Notes: a model not told the origin generated them from the sequence alone. A stretch of DNA of 64,000 bases from Hoylesella oralis ATCC 33269 (GCF_000185145.2 NZ_GL833118.1:222460-286459), one strand, 5' to 3'. Numbered from the stretch's first letter, positions 25,732 to 34,849 are shown. Numbers and translations are program-made.

Positions 25732-26892
25732 TCAGCGTATAACAGTATCGGCAAGGCGTTTTGCCTTGGCTCTGAGAGCATCCATGTCGGCATCTGTTTC
25801 GCCGTAGCACAGTACTACTCCCATGCGTCGCCCTACGTGTTGGGAGGGCTTCCCGAATATCCTAACGCGGGTATAGTCTTCTTTCAGGGCATCTACGAGG
25901 TTGTATCGTGGCTCGTGGTTGGCGTCTTCTTTGGCAAGAACCACGGCAGAACAACCGCTGTGTTCCAAATGAATACCGGCGATGGGCAGCCCCATAACGG
26001 CACGAAAATGGAGTTCGAACTCGCTTAGGTTGGTGGTGTGTGCCAGCGTTACCATGCCTGTATCGTGCGGACGCGGCGAAAGTTCCGAGAATATTACTTC
26101 GTTCTCTTCGGTCAAGAAGAACTCTACACCCCAGATACCTGCACCGGTGAGCGCCCTTGTAACCTTGTAGGCCATGTCTTCGGCGTGCCTTAAAGCGGTG
26201 CTATCGATACGGTATGGTTGCCAACTTTCGCGGTAATCGCCGCCTTTCTGCACGTGTCCGATGGGCGGACAGAATAGTGTCGGGCCATTCATTTGTGTTA
26301 CTGTGAGCAGCGTGAACTCGCTTTTAAAGCGGATAAACTCCTCGATGATGAGTTCTTTCACATCGCCCCGACTGCCTTGCATGGCATTGTCGAATGCTTT
26401 ATGTAGTTCGTCTTCGGCGCGTACGATGCTCTGTCCGTGGCCCGAGGATGACATTAAAGGTTTGACAACACAGGGAAATCCGATCTTCAGAGCGGCACTC
26501 TTGAACTCGTCGAAGGTGCGGGCGTAGAAATATTTTGCCGTGCGCAATCCCAATTCCTTTGCAGCCAAATCGCGTATGGCCTTACGGTTCATGGTGAAAT
26601 TCACGGCACGTGCGCTCGGTACAACCTGTATGCCTTGGCGTTCGAAATCGAAAAGACGCTCCGTGCGGATGGCTTCTATCTCAGGTACGATGATATCGGG
26701 GCGGTGTTTCCTTACCGCTGCGTCCAACATATCGCCGTTGAGCATGTCGAATACTTCGCGCTCATCGGCCACCTGCATGGCAGGGGCGTTGTCGTATTTG
26801 TCGCAGGCTATGACGAACTGACCGGCTCTCTTGGCTGCGATGGTGAACTCTTTACCCAGTTCGCCGGAACCCAAAAGCATGATTTTTTTCAT
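25732..26892 (-). CDS. purT: Formate-dependent phosphoribosylglycinamide formyltransferase
   Basis: PurT uses formate and ATP to formylate GAR in purine synthesis. The 386-residue protein starts at ATG 26892, giving the normal N-terminus [16 protein letters not shown]. Longer frames upstream run through the neighbouring gene and are not supported. ATP-grasp landmarks include [34 protein letters not shown] and [25 protein letters not shown]. It overlaps the preceding small gene by 4 nt (ATGA), so the two are coupled. Confidence 0.94.
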   Translation of the reverse strand: MKKIMLLGSGELGKEFTIAAKRAGQFVIACDKYDNAPAMQVADEREVFDMLNGDMLDAAVRKHRPDIIVPEIEAIRTERLFDFERQGIQVVPSARAVNFTMNRKAIRDLAAKELGLRTAKYFYARTFDEFKSAALKIGFPCVVKPLMSSSGHGQSIVRAEDELHKAFDNAMQGSRGDVKELIIEEFIRFKSEFTLLTVTQMNGPTLFCPPIGHVQKGGDYRESWQPYRIDSTALRHAEDMAYKVTRALTGAGIWGVEFFLTEENEVIFSELSPRPHDTGMVTLAHTTNLSEFELHFRAVMGLPIAGIHLEHSGCSAVVLAKEDANHEPRYNLVDALKEDYTRVRIFGKPSQHVGRRMGVVLCYGETDADMDALRAKAKRLADTVIR

Positions 26893-27209
26893 AAGGTATC
26901 GGTGGATTTTGATGTGTGTATGAACTGTTTTACGGTTTGCCATTCGGGTGTGACGGCAAGTCTGTGCAGGTTGCGGTCGATATTTTCCATCGTTGTTTCC
27001 GGCTCCTCGCCCCGTTTCTTGGCAATGGTATAGATAGAAAGTTGCTCGTTTCCGAAGAGTCCGAAGTAGCTCTTGAGCGCCTGTTCGTCGTCTGCGGAAA
27101 GCAAATGGAGTATATGTTCGATGTAATGTTCTACTTTGTGGTTCACGCAATCGGGCTCCTTACCTAAGCGAATAAGGAACGATTGCAGTTCTGTAGCAAG
27201 CACATTCAT
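26889..27209 (-). CDS. Small conserved hypothetical protein between rfbB and purT
   Basis: This 106-residue, probably all-helical soluble protein contains [22 protein letters not shown], then a His/Glu-rich helix ([18 protein letters not shown]) and a Lys/Arg-rich second half. ATG at 27209 is chosen over a TTG two codons earlier. It starts 10 nt after rfbB and overlaps purT by 4 nt, so it belongs to that transcript. No named family is recognised. Confidence 0.65.
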   Translation of the reverse strand: MNVLATELQSFLIRLGKEPDCVNHKVEHYIEHILHLLSADDEQALKSYFGLFGNEQLSIYTIAKKRGEEPETTMENIDRNLHRLAVTPEWQTVKQFIHTSKSTDTL

Positions 27210-27219
27210 GGGCAATAAG

Positions 27220-28368
27220 TTATCTGTTGCCGTACATTTGCTCGTAATATTTTCGGTAATCTCCCGATGTTACCTCCTTTATCCATGCTTGGTTTTCGAG
27301 GTTCCACCGTATGGTCTTGACGATACCTTCGGCAAACATCGTTTCCGGATACCATCCCAAATCGTTCTTGATCTTGGTGGGATCGATGGCATAGCGTTGG
27401 TCGTGCCCCAGTCTGTCGGCTACGAAAGTAATCAATTTATCGTTGATCCAATCAATAGATATATCGCCATGCTCGTCTTTCACTTGCTTTTTCAGCACCT
27501 TGCGCAGCTCTTTGTCGCTGCTCATCATGTCGTGTATGGTCTTTATGGTGAGTTTTACGATGTCGATGTTCTTCATTTCGTTATGGCCGCCCACGTTGTA
27601 TATCTCTCCTTCCTTGCCTTGGCGTACCACCATGTCGATGGCTTTACAATGGTCTTCCACGTACAACCAGTCGCGTATATTGTCTCCCTTGCCGTACACG
27701 GGCAACTGTTTACCTTCGAGAATGTTATTGATTATCAGTGGTATGAGCTTCTCGGGAAAGTGGTAGGGGCCGTAGTTGTTGGAGCATCTCGTGATGCTTA
27801 CCGGCATGTGATAGGTGTCGTGATAGGCCATGACGATAAGATCGGCACTGGTTTTCGATGCAGAATACGGGCTGTGAGGGCATACCGGTGTCTGTTCGGT
27901 AAAGTATCCTTCGGCGCCGAGCGAACCATATACCTCGTCTGTAGCCACCTGATGAAACCGCTTGCCCGACTTCCAAACGGGATAACCCTCTGCGTCTTTG
28001 CCGGTTACCCATGCCCGACGTGCGGCATCGAGCAGGTTTTGAGTACCGAGAATATTAACGGATAAGAACAATTGAGGATCCTCTATCGAGCGGTCTACAT
28101 GGCTTTCAGCAGCGAAATTCACCACGAAATCGATGTCATTATCGGCAAAGAGTCGGTCGGTAAGGGCACGGTCACGGATGTCGCCCTTTACGAAGAAGCA
28201 CCGTTTATTGTCTATATCGCCCTTGATGGTGCCGAGGTTGCCGGCGTAAGTCAAAGCATCTAACACGATAATTTTGATATCCTCAGTCGGATATTTCTTG
28301 TTCAACAGGTACTTAATGTAGTTTGCACCGATGAAACCTGCACCTCCTGTTACGAGATAAGTCTTCAT
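27220..28368 (-). CDS. rfbB: dTDP-glucose 4,6-dehydratase
   Basis: RfbB (RmlB) makes dTDP-4-keto-6-deoxyglucose, the branch point for rhamnose and the 3-amino sugars. The 382-residue SDR enzyme has the NAD loop GGAGFIGANYI near residue 8. It also has the catalytic VATDEVYGSLG and YSASKTSADLIVMAYHDTY (Tyr-x3-Lys), and CSNNYGPYHFPEKLIP. Together with FdtA, FdtB and the GNAT protein it defines an amino-sugar route. RmlA, which supplies dTDP-glucose, is not in the window. Confidence 0.95.
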   Translation of the reverse strand: MKTYLVTGGAGFIGANYIKYLLNKKYPTEDIKIIVLDALTYAGNLGTIKGDIDNKRCFFVKGDIRDRALTDRLFADNDIDFVVNFAAESHVDRSIEDPQLFLSVNILGTQNLLDAARRAWVTGKDAEGYPVWKSGKRFHQVATDEVYGSLGAEGYFTEQTPVCPHSPYSASKTSADLIVMAYHDTYHMPVSITRCSNNYGPYHFPEKLIPLIINNILEGKQLPVYGKGDNIRDWLYVEDHCKAIDMVVRQGKEGEIYNVGGHNEMKNIDIVKLTIKTIHDMMSSDKELRKVLKKQVKDEHGDISIDWINDKLITFVADRLGHDQRYAIDPTKIKNDLGWYPETMFAEGIVKTIRWNLENQAWIKEVTSGDYRKYYEQMYGNR

Positions 28369-28469
28369 ATATTTTTTATATTTTAGTGATTATTCTATAT
28401 TCAGAGAATACTTTTTCCTTTCTTGATGGATTTTCCGGCGGCCTTATTCTGTCTTTCCGGCAATGTTGT

Positions 28470-28967
28470 TCATTGCTTGTCGGACAGCAATATAACCTCG
28501 CAATCGGTGAATTTGTTGCTTTCTATCGTCAGTCTTACCAACGTGCGTTCCTTCTGCCAGCCCTGTATACCGGCGGCACCCGGATTTATATGGAGCAAAT
28601 TCAGTGTATGATCGTACTTTATCTTTAAGATGTGAGAGTGTCCGCTGATAAAAAGTTGAGGCGGAGAAGCATAGATCATGCCCCGTACGGAGCGGTCGTA
28701 ATTGCCCGGATAGCCGCCGATATGCTTCATAAGTACATCGACATCCTCGCATTTGAAGCGCAGTATTTCGGGATACATGCGGCGCAGATCGCCGCCGTCT
28801 ATATTGCCATGCACCGCTCTCAGAGGCCTGAAAGCGGCCAACCGTTCAGCTATTTCCATCGTACCTATATCACCTGCATGCCATATCTCATCACAGGGTT
28901 CGAAATATTTCAGATATCTGTCGTCCCAATAGCCGTGCGTATCGCTGATAATTCCTATCTTTTTCAT
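28470..28967 (-). CDS. Calcineurin-like phosphoesterase, YfcE/MJ0936 family
   Basis: This 165-residue metallophosphoesterase has all the metal motifs: SDTHGYWD at residues 8-15, HAGDIG, HGNIDGGD, SGHSHI and NPGAAG. Members cleave phosphodiesters or phosphomonoesters in vitro; the cellular substrate is usually unknown. It lies 29 nt after the cytidylate-kinase-like gene. An upstream unit of MATE, kinase-like protein and phosphoesterase is plausible. Confidence 0.9.
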   Translation of the reverse strand: MKKIGIISDTHGYWDDRYLKYFEPCDEIWHAGDIGTMEIAERLAAFRPLRAVHGNIDGGDLRRMYPEILRFKCEDVDVLMKHIGGYPGNYDRSVRGMIYASPPQLFISGHSHILKIKYDHTLNLLHINPGAAGIQGWQKERTLVRLTIESNKFTDCEVILLSDKQ

Positions 28968-28996
28968 TGCTGCTTTTAGGGCTTTGTCGCGGTTAT

Positions 28997-29626
28997 TTAT
29001 TCCAAGTTGAATTTCTTTCTGATGAATGTAGCGATGAATTTTTCCGTTTCTTCAATGCCTAAAACGGATGAATTGATGCAAAGATCATAGCTTTCGCTGT
29101 GCCCCCATTTCTTGCCTGTGTAATAATTATAGTACGAAGAACGCTCGTCTTCGCGATCGATAATATATTTCCGGGCGGCATCTTCGTTGAATTGGTGCCG
29201 CTTGCAAACGGCTTGGATGCGCCTTTCAAGGTCGGCAGTGATAAAGATATTCACCGTATTCTTATAGTTTCGCAGCACATAGTCGGCTGTACGTCCCACG
29301 AAGACGCAACTGCTTTCATCGGCAGCCTTACGGATTGCGTCGCTTTGAAAGCGGAACAAACTCTCTTGAGAGAAGTTGTTGTTATAGAAATTATTATCGC
29401 CGATCAGCGGTGCATGCAGATGGAAAAGCGATTTGAAGAACCCTTTACGCTCGTCGTTTTGCTCGAAAAACTTCTCACAAAAGCCACTTTCCTTGGCTGC
29501 AAGGTTCAACAATTCGCGGTCATAGAACTTACAACCGAAGTCGTTTGCAAGCAATTTGGCGATTACTCTGCCGCCGCTGCCTATCTGCCGGCCTATGTTA
29601 ATGATTATTTTCCTATTGTTTTCCAT
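28997..29626 (-). CDS. Cytidylate kinase-like family protein
   Basis: This 209-residue protein belongs to the cytidylate-kinase-like group, distinct from the housekeeping Cmk at 10474. It has a P-loop variant, INIGRQIGSGGRVIAK, then FYDRELLNLAAKESG. A lid region is rich in Arg and Tyr (AARKYIIDREDERSSYYNYY). The natural substrate is not known. Its start overlaps the end of the MATE gene by 14 nt, an unusual pairing that suggests coupled expression. Confidence 0.83.
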   Translation of the reverse strand: MENNRKIIINIGRQIGSGGRVIAKLLANDFGCKFYDRELLNLAAKESGFCEKFFEQNDERKGFFKSLFHLHAPLIGDNNFYNNNFSQESLFRFQSDAIRKAADESSCVFVGRTADYVLRNYKNTVNIFITADLERRIQAVCKRHQFNEDAARKYIIDREDERSSYYNYYTGKKWGHSESYDLCINSSVLGIEETEKFIATFIRKKFNLE

Positions 29627-30986
29627 TGGTTGTTTGTTTGAATTGAACTTTAAATTTACGGATGTATGCCGTCATAATCCACATGGCAACCAAGGCTGCA
29701 GTGAAGTCTGACGACGGCAGGGCATACCAAACGCCGTCGAGTCCGAACCAACGAGGAAGCGTAATGAGCAGAGGTAACAGAAACAAGAGCTGCCTCGACA
29801 GCGAGAGGAAGATACTTATTTTTACTTTGCCGATGCACTGAAAGAAGTTCGTCGTTACCATCTGATAGCCGATGATGGGGAATACAAGCATGTTGATCCG
29901 AATGCCTTTGATGGCCAAAGCTATGAGTGTTTGGTCGGTAGTGAACAGTCTGGCGCAGTAATAAGGTAGAAACGTCGCCACCAACCAGCCCGTTGTCATG
30001 ATCAAGGTGGCGGCAATGATGGAATATTTCAGTACGTCCATCAGTCTTTCATATTTCATAGCGCCGTAATTGTAGCCCGCTATAGGCTGCATACCTTGGT
30101 TAATTCCCATCACAAACATTACGAAAATGGTCGAAATACTGTTAGCTATACCGTAAGCACCTACCGCCATATCGCCTCCATATTTTACGAACTGATTGTT
30201 CATGAAGATAACTATAATGCAGGCACATGCATTCATCAGAAACGGTGAGATGCCTATCCCGATGATGTTTTTTACCAGATCAGCCTTCAATTTGTATATG
30301 CCTCGTTTCAGATGAAGTAACTCCTGTTTGTTACTGAATAACTTCATTTGCCAACTCAAAGCCAATATTTGAGATATAACCGTGGCGAATGCCGCCCCTC
30401 GGATGCCCCAGTGCCACCACCATATAAATATAATGTCGAGCAAGATGTTCATGGCTACCGTGAACATAGTGGCGAACATTGCATGACGGGGCTTGCTTGC
30501 AGCGCGCAAAACAGCATTCATTCCGAAGTACATATGTGAGAAAACGTTGCCCGAGAGTATCACTTCCATGAAGCTACGTGCATAAGGTAACGTATCGTTA
30601 CTGGCTCCGAAGAAGCGCAAGATGGGATCGAGAAAGATGAGACATATTATGCCGAACGACAATCCGACAATCAAATTCAGCGTTACGGTGTTACCTAAAA
30701 GATGCTCAGCCGTACTGTAATCTTTCTGTCCGAGCTTCACCGAAATGGCTGTGGAGGCACCTACACCGACAGCAGCCCCAAAGGCTGCGGCAAGATTCAT
30801 TAATGGGAAAGTGATCGTGAGGCCCGATATAGCCATGGGACCTACAACTTGTCCGATAAACATACGGTCGATCATGTTGTAGAGAGAGGCCGCTGTCATG
30901 GCGACAATCGCAGGTAATGCGTATTGTACAAGCAGCGAACCCACAGGTTTGGTGCCCAGTTCGAGTGTAGCAGTTTTATTATCCAT
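29613..30986 (-). CDS. MATE-family multidrug/metabolite efflux protein
   Basis: This 457-residue protein has 12 predicted membrane helices in the two-fold MATE pattern. Landmarks are the N-terminal GSLLVQYALPAIVAMTAASLYNMIDRMFIG, typical of the NorM/DinF-like MepA branch, and MGINQGMQPIAGYNYGA before the second half. MATE proteins export drugs or metabolites using sodium or proton gradients. A -7 element at 31015-31022 lies 28 nt upstream. It heads the minus-strand block that continues through the phosphoesterase. Confidence 0.93.
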   Translation of the reverse strand: MDNKTATLELGTKPVGSLLVQYALPAIVAMTAASLYNMIDRMFIGQVVGPMAISGLTITFPLMNLAAAFGAAVGVGASTAISVKLGQKDYSTAEHLLGNTVTLNLIVGLSFGIICLIFLDPILRFFGASNDTLPYARSFMEVILSGNVFSHMYFGMNAVLRAASKPRHAMFATMFTVAMNILLDIIFIWWWHWGIRGAAFATVISQILALSWQMKLFSNKQELLHLKRGIYKLKADLVKNIIGIGISPFLMNACACIIVIFMNNQFVKYGGDMAVGAYGIANSISTIFVMFVMGINQGMQPIAGYNYGAMKYERLMDVLKYSIIAATLIMTTGWLVATFLPYYCARLFTTDQTLIALAIKGIRINMLVFPIIGYQMVTTNFFQCIGKVKISIFLSLSRQLLFLLPLLITLPRWFGLDGVWYALPSSDFTAALVAMWIMTAYIRKFKVQFKQTTNGKQ

Positions 30987-31014
30987 TCAGAAAATCATAC
31001 GGCATTAACTGCCA

Positions 31015-31022
31015 CAAAAGTA
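31015..31022 (-). promoter_or_regulatory. -7 element of the MATE gene
   Basis: TACTTTTG on the minus strand, 28 nt upstream of the MATE start. A matching -33 TTTG is not obvious. Confidence 0.5.
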
Positions 31023-31084
31023 CGAAATTTATTTCATAAGCTCCCCGTAAATGCCGAATAAATGTACAAAAACACCCTGCTAAA

Positions 31085-31117
31085 TTGCCGTTTCTCGATA
31101 TTATATCGTATTTTTGC
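31085..31117 (+). promoter_or_regulatory. Promoter of xseA-xseB
   Basis: TTG at 31085-31087, a 21-bp spacer and TATTTTTGC at 31109-31117. The ATG at 31143 lies about 25 nt downstream. An alternative xseA start at 31062 would lie upstream of the promoter and is therefore rejected. Confidence 0.65.
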
Positions 31118-31142
31118 ATTCGATAAACAATATGTCTATCAG

Positions 31143-32447
31143 ATGCGAAAGGCCGTTACATTATACGAACTTAATCAGCTTGTAAGCGATACTATAGCCG
31201 CTTCTATGCCCGATGAGTATTGGGTAGAGGCGGAATTGGCAGAGATCCACGAGGTCAGGGGGCACTGCTATATGGAGCTGATACAGAAAGAACCTTTCTC
31301 GAATACGCCTGTCGCCAAGGCTACAGCCAAGTGCTGGAAAACCAAATGGATGCAGATACGTCCGCATTTCGAACGCATTACCAAACAAAGAATGCACGCC
31401 GGACTGAAAATAATGCTGAAAGTACATGCCGATTTCCATGCTGCTTACGGCTTTGCATGGATTGTTACCGACATCGATCCTGCCTATACGATGGGCGATA
31501 TGGCACGGAAAAGGCAGGAAATAATAACCGTATTGAAGCGCGAGGGTGTATTCGAACTGCAGAAAGAACTCGTGCTCGGCATGTTTGCACAGCGCATAGC
31601 AGTGGTGTCGAGTGCCAATGCAGCGGGCTATGGCGACTTTTGCAACCAGCTTGAATGCAACGAATACGGCCTGCATTTCGACATCGAGCTCTTTCAGGCA
31701 GTGATGCAAGGCGAGCAGGTAGAGCAGAGTATCATTGCTGCACTGAATGCCATCAACGAACGTATCGACGATTTCGATGTCGTAGTGATTATACGTGGCG
31801 GCGGCGCCACCAGCGATTTGAGCGGTTTCGATACCTTGGCATTGGCAGAAAACGTGGCCAATTTCCCCCTTCCCATCATCACCGGAATAGGTCATGAGCG
31901 CGATGAAAGCGTGTTGGATATGGTGTCTTACGCCCGTGTAAAGACTCCTACCGCTGCTGCAGCATATCTTATCGGTCATTTGGCAGAGGTTCTTGCAAGG
32001 GTAGAAGACGCCCGCAGCCAAATCGTAAGCTATGTGCGCCGACGTATGGAGCACGAAAAATTACGGCTGAACGCCCTTTCCAATAAAATTCCTATCCTGT
32101 TTTCGGCAGTCAAGGTATCGCAAACGGCTCGCTTGAACAGTTTGTTCATGCGCACTGTATCGGCCATGAACCGGCATCTGACGGCCGAGAAACATCATTT
32201 AGACATGCTTTCGGCGGCTTTGTTTCCATCGGTTCGTCGACGTATAACGGCCGAATATCATAGGTTGGAGATGCTTGTACAGCGGACAGATGCCGTAAAT
32301 CCCGACATATTATTGCGAAAAGGCTACAGTATAACGCTGCACAACGGCAAACTGTTGCGCGATGTACGTAGTTTGAGAGTAGGCGACGAGATAGAAACAA
32401 AGGTGGAACACGGCTCGGTGAGGTCGGTGGTAAAGGCCGAAGAATAG
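31143..32447 (+). CDS. xseA: Exodeoxyribonuclease VII large subunit
   Basis: XseA is the catalytic subunit of ExoVII, which degrades single-stranded DNA to short oligonucleotides. The 434-residue protein starts at ATG 31143 (MRKAVTLYELNQLV). An OB-fold domain comes first (residues about 10-110), where GHCYMELIQKE stands out. The nuclease core has IIRGGGATSDLSGFD and ITGIGHERDESVLDMVSY, followed by PTAAAAYLI. A long helical arm follows. The C-terminus has the usual RGYSI-like motif (LLRKGYSITLHNGKLL). xseB follows 46 nt later. Confidence 0.95.
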   Translation: MRKAVTLYELNQLVSDTIAASMPDEYWVEAELAEIHEVRGHCYMELIQKEPFSNTPVAKATAKCWKTKWMQIRPHFERITKQRMHAGLKIMLKVHADFHAAYGFAWIVTDIDPAYTMGDMARKRQEIITVLKREGVFELQKELVLGMFAQRIAVVSSANAAGYGDFCNQLECNEYGLHFDIELFQAVMQGEQVEQSIIAALNAINERIDDFDVVVIIRGGGATSDLSGFDTLALAENVANFPLPIITGIGHERDESVLDMVSYARVKTPTAAAAYLIGHLAEVLARVEDARSQIVSYVRRRMEHEKLRLNALSNKIPILFSAVKVSQTARLNSLFMRTVSAMNRHLTAEKHHLDMLSAALFPSVRRRITAEYHRLEMLVQRTDAVNPDILLRKGYSITLHNGKLLRDVRSLRVGDEIETKVEHGSVRSVVKAEE

Positions 32448-32493
32448 AACGATAACGGGCGCAGACTGCCCCCATATAAATAAAGATGTACCC

Positions 32494-32685
32494 ATGACAA
32501 AGGAATTGAACTACGAAGAAGCGGTAAAACAACTGGAAGATATCGTGGCTAAAATGGAGAACGACGAACTCGACATCGACCAGATGAGCGGGCAACTCAA
32601 GGTGGCTCAGAGGCTTATCAAGCAATGCAAAGACAAATTGACGAAAGCTGATGCGGAGATAAAAAAGATACTCGATAATGAATGA
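32494..32685 (+). CDS. xseB: Exodeoxyribonuclease VII small subunit
   Basis: The 63-residue protein is the small helical subunit that wraps the XseA arm. It shows the family pattern LNYEEAVKQLEDIVAKMENDELDIDQM, split by the usual turn, and a second helix rich in Lys. It lies 46 nt after xseA on the same strand, the standard arrangement. A small hairpin (arms 32691-32697 and 32706-32712, CACAAAA/TTTTGTG) lies just past the stop and may end the transcript. Confidence 0.93.
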   Translation: MTKELNYEEAVKQLEDIVAKMENDELDIDQMSGQLKVAQRLIKQCKDKLTKADAEIKKILDNE

Positions 32686-32741
32686 TTATACACAAAATGT
32701 GCATGTTTTGTGATGATATCACCGTAAAACGAACAAAATAA

Positions 32742-32773
32742 TTGCGATATTACATATTTATTTGTAATTTTGC
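32742..32773 (+). promoter_or_regulatory. Promoter of ilvE
   Basis: TTG at 32742-32744, a 20-bp spacer and TAATTTTGC at 32765-32773, 38 nt before the ilvE ATG. Confidence 0.7.
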
Positions 32774-32811
32774 AATAGATGATAATGATATTGTGTTAAA
32801 GAAATAACGTT

Positions 32812-33828
32812 ATGAAAGATTTAGATTGGTCTAATCTGTCGTTCGGTTATCTGCCGACAGATTATAATGTTCGTTGCTGTTATCGCAACGGAAAGTGGGG
32901 CGAGATAGAGGTTTGTTCAGACGAATACCTTAAACTTCACATGGCTGCAACCTGTTTGCATTACGGGCAGGAGGCATTCGAAGGACTGAAAGCCTATCGG
33001 TGTCCTGATGGCAGGGTGCGTGTGTTCCGCATGGATGAGAATGCCCTACGTTTGCAATCTACATGCCGCGGCATCCTTATGCCCGAGGTTCCGAGTGAAT
33101 TGTTTATGGAGATGGTAACGAAAGTGGTACGGCTTAATCAGGAATACGTGCCCACCTACGAGAGCGGAGCCACGCTTTATATCCGTCCGTTGCTCATCGG
33201 TACGAGTGCCGAAGTGGGTGTACATCCGTCCGATGAGTACATGTTTCTTATCTTTGTTACACCGGTTGGCCCTTATTTCAAGGGCGGATTTGCGAGCAAT
33301 CCCTATGTTATCATCCGCGATTACGACCGCTCTGCTCCGCTCGGAACGGGTATCTATAAAGTGGGCGGCAACTATGCAGCCTCTCTGAAAGCCAATTCTA
33401 TTGCTCATGAAAAGGGCTACGCGTGCGAATTTTACCTCGATGCAAAAGAGAAAAAGTATATAGACGAGTGTGGTGCAGCTAACTTCTTCGGCATAAAGAA
33501 CAACACTTATGTTACGCCGAAGAGCACGTCTATCCTGCCTTCTATTACCAACAAAAGCCTGATGCAACTGGCAGAAGACTTCGGTATGAAGGTGGAGCGT
33601 CGGCAGATACCCGAAGAAGAACTTGCCACATTCGATGAGGCTGGCGCATGTGGAACGGCCGCAGTGATCAGTCCGATTAGCTATATAGACGACTTAGACA
33701 CAGGGAAACGCTACGATTTCGGGCCAAATCCCGGTCCTATATCTACCAAACTCTACAACCATTTGCGGGGCATACAGTACGGAACAGAGCCCGACGTGCA
33801 TCATTGGACTACGGTTGTAATCGGGTAG
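32812..33828 (+). CDS. ilvE: Branched-chain amino acid aminotransferase
   Basis: IlvE makes valine, leucine and isoleucine from their keto acids with glutamate, using PLP. The 338-residue protein belongs to fold type IV. The PLP lysine is in GTGIYKVGGNYAAS. Other segments are LHYGQEAFEGLKAYRC, DECGAANFFGIKNNTYVTP and the phosphate-binding FDEAGACGTAAVISPI. The length is that of the longer, eukaryote-like IlvE branch. It has its own promoter and ends in a multi-arm repeat region. Confidence 0.94.
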   Translation: MKDLDWSNLSFGYLPTDYNVRCCYRNGKWGEIEVCSDEYLKLHMAATCLHYGQEAFEGLKAYRCPDGRVRVFRMDENALRLQSTCRGILMPEVPSELFMEMVTKVVRLNQEYVPTYESGATLYIRPLLIGTSAEVGVHPSDEYMFLIFVTPVGPYFKGGFASNPYVIIRDYDRSAPLGTGIYKVGGNYAASLKANSIAHEKGYACEFYLDAKEKKYIDECGAANFFGIKNNTYVTPKSTSILPSITNKSLMQLAEDFGMKVERRQIPEEELATFDEAGACGTAAVISPISYIDDLDTGKRYDFGPNPGPISTKLYNHLRGIQYGTEPDVHHWTTVVIG

Positions 33829-33862
33829 AAAACCTCTTTTCCTGATTTCCTTTTTCGCTTCG

Positions 33863-33941
33863 TCGCCGGCAGGCCTATTGTTTATCGCCGATAAATGGTA
33901 TGCCTGTCGGCGATATATATATTGCCTGATATCGACAGGCA
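33863..33941 (+). repeat. Three-arm alternative hairpin region downstream of ilvE
   Basis: Arm A (TCGCCGGCAGGC, 33863-33874) pairs with arm B (GCCTGTCGGCGA, 33902-33913), with a second palindrome, TTTATCG/CGATAAA, in the loop (33881-33895). Arm B can instead pair with arm C (CGACAGGCA, 33933-33941). A T-rich stretch follows. The second hairpin could act as the ilvE terminator. The mutually exclusive pairing is real in sequence; its use is inference. Confidence 0.55.
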
Positions 33942-33963
33942 GTATATCTTTTTCTGCTAACTT

Positions 33964-33995
33964 TTTGTATTGTGGATGATTTGCATTACCTTTGC
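33964..33995 (+). promoter_or_regulatory. Promoter of the trmB operon
   Basis: TTTG at 33964-33967, a 19-bp spacer and TACCTTTGC at 33987-33995, 62 nt before the trmB ATG. A full consensus match. Confidence 0.8.
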
Positions 33996-34057
33996 AAAAG
34001 ATAGGCTGCACCGTCGTGTATGGCACAGCCGTTATTTTATCTCACTGACTAATAACT

Positions 34058-34828
34058 ATGAGCAAGGGAAAATTAGCTAAATTCGCTGAAATGAATACCT
34101 TCAGCAATGTGTTCCAATACCCGTTTTCCGTGATACAAAGCGTGCCTTTCACCATGAAAGGGCATTGGCGTGAGCAATATTTCGGCAACCCGAACCCGAT
34201 AGTGCTCGAACTCGGCTGCGGAAAAGGGGAATATACCGTGGGTTTAGCTAAGCTCTATCCCGACGTGAACTTCATCGGAATAGACATAAAGGGGGCACGT
34301 ATGTGGAACGGAGCTAAGTTTGCGTTGGAACAGGGGTTGAAAAATGTGGCGTTCCTGCGTACGAATATCGAGCTTATCGACCGCTTCTTCGCCCCCAATG
34401 AAGTGCAGGAAATATGGTTAACCTTTAGCGATCCGCAGATGAAGAATGCCCGCAAACGCCTCACTTCTACCTATTTTATGGAGCGATATCGCCGCTTTAT
34501 GGTCGACGGAGGCATTGTTCATTTAAAGACAGACTCCAATTTTCTCTTTACATACACCTCGTATATGGTCGATGGAAATACGCTCCCGTTGCTCTTCCGC
34601 ACCGATAATCTGTATCAAACCGATGGGCTCGATGCCGAAACATCCAAGATACTCTCCATTCAGACCTATTATGAAAGCATGTGGATAGAACGGGGTTTGA
34701 ACATTAAGTATCAGAAGTTCCGCCTTCCGCATGCCGGTATGCTTACGGAACCCGATGTGGATATACCCCTCGATGAGTACCGTAGCTACCATCGTTCGAA
34801 GCGTAGCAGCCTCGAAACCGGTAGATAA
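34058..34828 (+). CDS. trmB: tRNA (guanine-N7-)-methyltransferase
   Basis: TrmB methylates G46 in the tRNA variable loop. The 256-residue protein has the SAM site [15 protein letters not shown] and [16 protein letters not shown]. The TrmB-specific [19 protein letters not shown] segment corresponds to the family's PDPWPKxRHxKRR motif in diverged form. An N-terminal extension ([15 protein letters not shown]) is typical of Bacteroidales members. It begins a strand run with the glycosidase genes, 21 nt upstream of the first GH92, so it may share their transcript. Confidence 0.92.
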   Translation: MSKGKLAKFAEMNTFSNVFQYPFSVIQSVPFTMKGHWREQYFGNPNPIVLELGCGKGEYTVGLAKLYPDVNFIGIDIKGARMWNGAKFALEQGLKNVAFLRTNIELIDRFFAPNEVQEIWLTFSDPQMKNARKRLTSTYFMERYRRFMVDGGIVHLKTDSNFLFTYTSYMVDGNTLPLLFRTDNLYQTDGLDAETSKILSIQTYYESMWIERGLNIKYQKFRLPHAGMLTEPDVDIPLDEYRSYHRSKRSSLETGR

Positions 34829-34849
34829 ATCAACCACACATATACCATA

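Noticed and set aside
26893..27150. Extended N-terminus of PurT
   Set aside because: The extra 86 codons overlap another gene in a different frame and have no PurT homology; [13 protein letters not shown] is the standard start.
27136..28065. A 309-codon plus-strand frame opposite rfbB
   Set aside because: It is antisense to a clear dTDP-glucose dehydratase and has no domain or promoter. The low stop density reflects the codon use of rfbB.
22876..28368. A complete dTDP-rhamnose pathway
   Set aside because: Only RfbB is shared with that route. RmlA, RmlC and RmlD are not present, while FdtA and FdtB types are.
33829..34057. A riboswitch in the trmB leader
   Set aside because: The alternative hairpins lie upstream of the trmB promoter, so they are not in its own leader, and no known riboswitch core was recognised.
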